Source: Sepioteuthis lessoniana
Taxonomy: Eukaryota > Mollusca > Cephalopoda > Myopsida > Loliginidae
Direction of reading: 5' to 3'
Length of the DNA stretch: 64,000 nt
NCBI GenBank assembly: GCA_963585895.1
Contig: CAUZXS010002471.1
Coordinates: forward strand, 1-64,000
Numbering within the stretch: the stretch's first letter is position 1; every line of letters starts with the position of its first letter. The notes beneath the pieces were generated by a model. It searched no databases. It saw only the letters and a program-made list of their open reading frames with translations, and was not told the DNA's origin. Of this stretch, positions 63,046 through 64,000 are shown one piece after another. The position numbers and the translations under genes are program-made.

Positions 63046-64000
63046 ATGATAAAGCTAAAATGCCTACTTTTTAATAATGTTTTACTTCGTTTAGCTAATA
63101 CAATCATCAGCATTTTATCCGTGGCTTTAGTTAGGTTAACCGTAAATATCGTAAGTTCATGCACATGTTTGCAACAAGATCGAGATTTGCAATGTAATTT
63201 TACTAAAAACGTTTACTTTATCTGTTAGTTTTATAGTACAAATGATTAGTTTTTCCCGATAGTTCACGTAGGTTTTCTACTATGAATATCCACTTTTTTC
63301 AGGAGTTTTTCTTTCTATTAACGAATGTTTTGGACATATGTATATTTGCAATGTTATTTAACTAATTTTACATAACCGTTCATTCATTTGACTTTTAAAT
63401 AAAGACGTATTTAGATAAGGCTAAAATGCCTACCGCTTTATACCTTTGAATTTTAACTAAAAGATGTATTATGATGAAGCCTAAATACCAACTTTTTAAC
63501 AATGTTTTACTTCGTTTAGCTAATATTATCATAAGCATTTTATCCGTTGCTTCAGTTATGTTAACCGTAAAATCGTAAGCTCATGCAGACGTTTACAAAA
63601 AGAACGTGATTTGCAATGTAATTTGACCAAAAGCTTAAATTTATAAAGATTGTTAGTATAAATGATTAGTGTTTCATGATAGTTAACGTAGATTTTTTTA
63701 CTATGAATTTCCCTGCTTTTCCGAAGTTTTTTTTATATTAACGTATATAACGTGTGCACATATATATGTTTAGGACAAAAAGTATATGTGCAATGATATT
63801 TAACTAATTTTACATACCCGTTCATTCCTTTGAATTTTTACTAAAAGACGTATAACGCTAAAATGCCTACCGCTTTATACGTTTGAATTTTAACTAAATG
63901 CCTACTTTTTAACAATGTTTTACTTCGTTTAGCTTATCTCATCATAAGCATTTTATCCGTTGCTTCAGTTATGTTAACCGTAAAAATCGTAAGCTCAAGC
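63046..64000 (+). repeat. HOR 51, partial at right edge
   Basis: Short C with a frame at 63046-63228; GTAAGTTCATG changes R to S at codon 37. A has AAATACCAAC and a private 13-bp deletion (TATAAAGATTGTTAGTATA near 63645). A deleted B with the TATACGTTTG leader is cut by the window end. Confidence 0.95.

Larger units (their letters stand above)
1..64000 (+). repeat. Trimeric higher-order satellite array (C-A-B monomers, about 1.25 kb period)
   Basis: The same roughly 1.25 kb sequence recurs head to tail from the first to the last base, cut at both ends by the window edge. Distances between successive C-monomer starts are mostly 1241, 1248, 1257, 1258, 1270-1272 and 1281-1282 bp, with exceptions at about 641, 822 and 1684 bp. 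Each unit holds three related monomers that share the run TTTTACTTCGTTTAGCT near their start and TATTTAACTAATTTTA near their end. C differs clearly from A and B, while the same monomer type is almost identical from unit to unit, which defines a higher-order repeat. All monomers point the same way. No stretch of the window lies outside the array. The pattern is typical of eukaryotic satellite DNA kept homogeneous by unequal exchange and conversion. The family and host are not recognised. Confidence 0.98.

Noticed and set aside
788-63228. Calling the C and B frames a gene family of secreted or cysteine-rich peptides (for example nodule cysteine-rich or defensin-like)
   Set aside because: The cysteines do not form a recognised spacing, B has only two cysteines, the hydrophobic segment lacks a clear cleavage pattern, and B/C differences are mostly non-synonymous. 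Nothing supports more than satellite-borne open frames.
1-64000. CRISPR array
   Set aside because: The repeats are about 400 bp monomers in direct contact, with no short repeats separated by unique spacers and no cas genes.
1-64000. Tandem transposons, LTR elements or rolling-circle elements
   Set aside because: No transposase, integrase, reverse transcriptase, helicase frame, terminal inverted repeat or target-site duplication is visible. The internal inverted repeat lies within monomers, not at unit ends.
1-64000. rRNA, tRNA or snRNA tandem gene cluster
   Set aside because: No conserved rRNA segments, tRNA cloverleaf or promoter boxes are seen, and the units are too AT-rich and mutually degenerate.
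1-64000. Genes on the minus strand
   Set aside because: I found no minus-strand frame of useful length that is consistent across units. Stops recur in all frames.

Overview
The whole 64 kb window is one uninterrupted, head-to-tail satellite DNA array. I see no unique sequence, no conventional gene, no RNA gene, no transposase or reverse transcriptase, and no flank on either side. The sequence is AT-rich (19 of the first 60 bases are G or C). It suggests nuclear heterochromatin of a eukaryote, pericentromeric, centromeric or subtelomeric. Species or kingdom cannot be read from it, because no flanking gene or known satellite family is recognisable to me.

The basic period is about 1.25 kb. It is a trimeric higher-order repeat (HOR) of three related monomers in the order C, A, B. 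C is 425 or 435 bp, A is about 440-450 bp, and B is 396 bp (or 382 bp when it carries a deletion). The window holds 51 C monomers: 48 carry an open frame, one has lost its start codon (about 29774) and two are truncated by a rearrangement (33116, 35006). Every monomer begins with a related 60-66 codon frame: open in C, open in 23 B monomers, missing its start in the other B monomers, and frameshifted in A. Hand comparison of the B and C frames shows mostly amino-acid-changing differences, so I treat the frames as satellite sequence that happens to stay open, not as established genes.

Region by region: 1-20.9 kb is a regular array of 1248/1258/1271 bp units with two local variant families (an altered B leader at 10.4-20.6 kb and a B substitution at 15.6-19.5 kb). 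At 21-29.8 kb a new B-leader substitution appears, together with a 2519-bp duplicated block. The stretch 29.1-35.8 kb is a rearrangement cluster: a 23-bp duplication, a dimeric unit that lost one monomer, and two copies of a 1890-bp-spaced truncation junction. At 35.8-51.4 kb a 6736-bp five-HOR block is tandemly duplicated and includes unusual four-monomer units. At 53.1-58.4 kb there is a 2552-bp two-HOR duplication. From 59.3 kb to the end the array is regular and rich in the long C form. No functional system beyond the satellite can be supported; the interest lies in its layered recombination history and in the repeated small frames.
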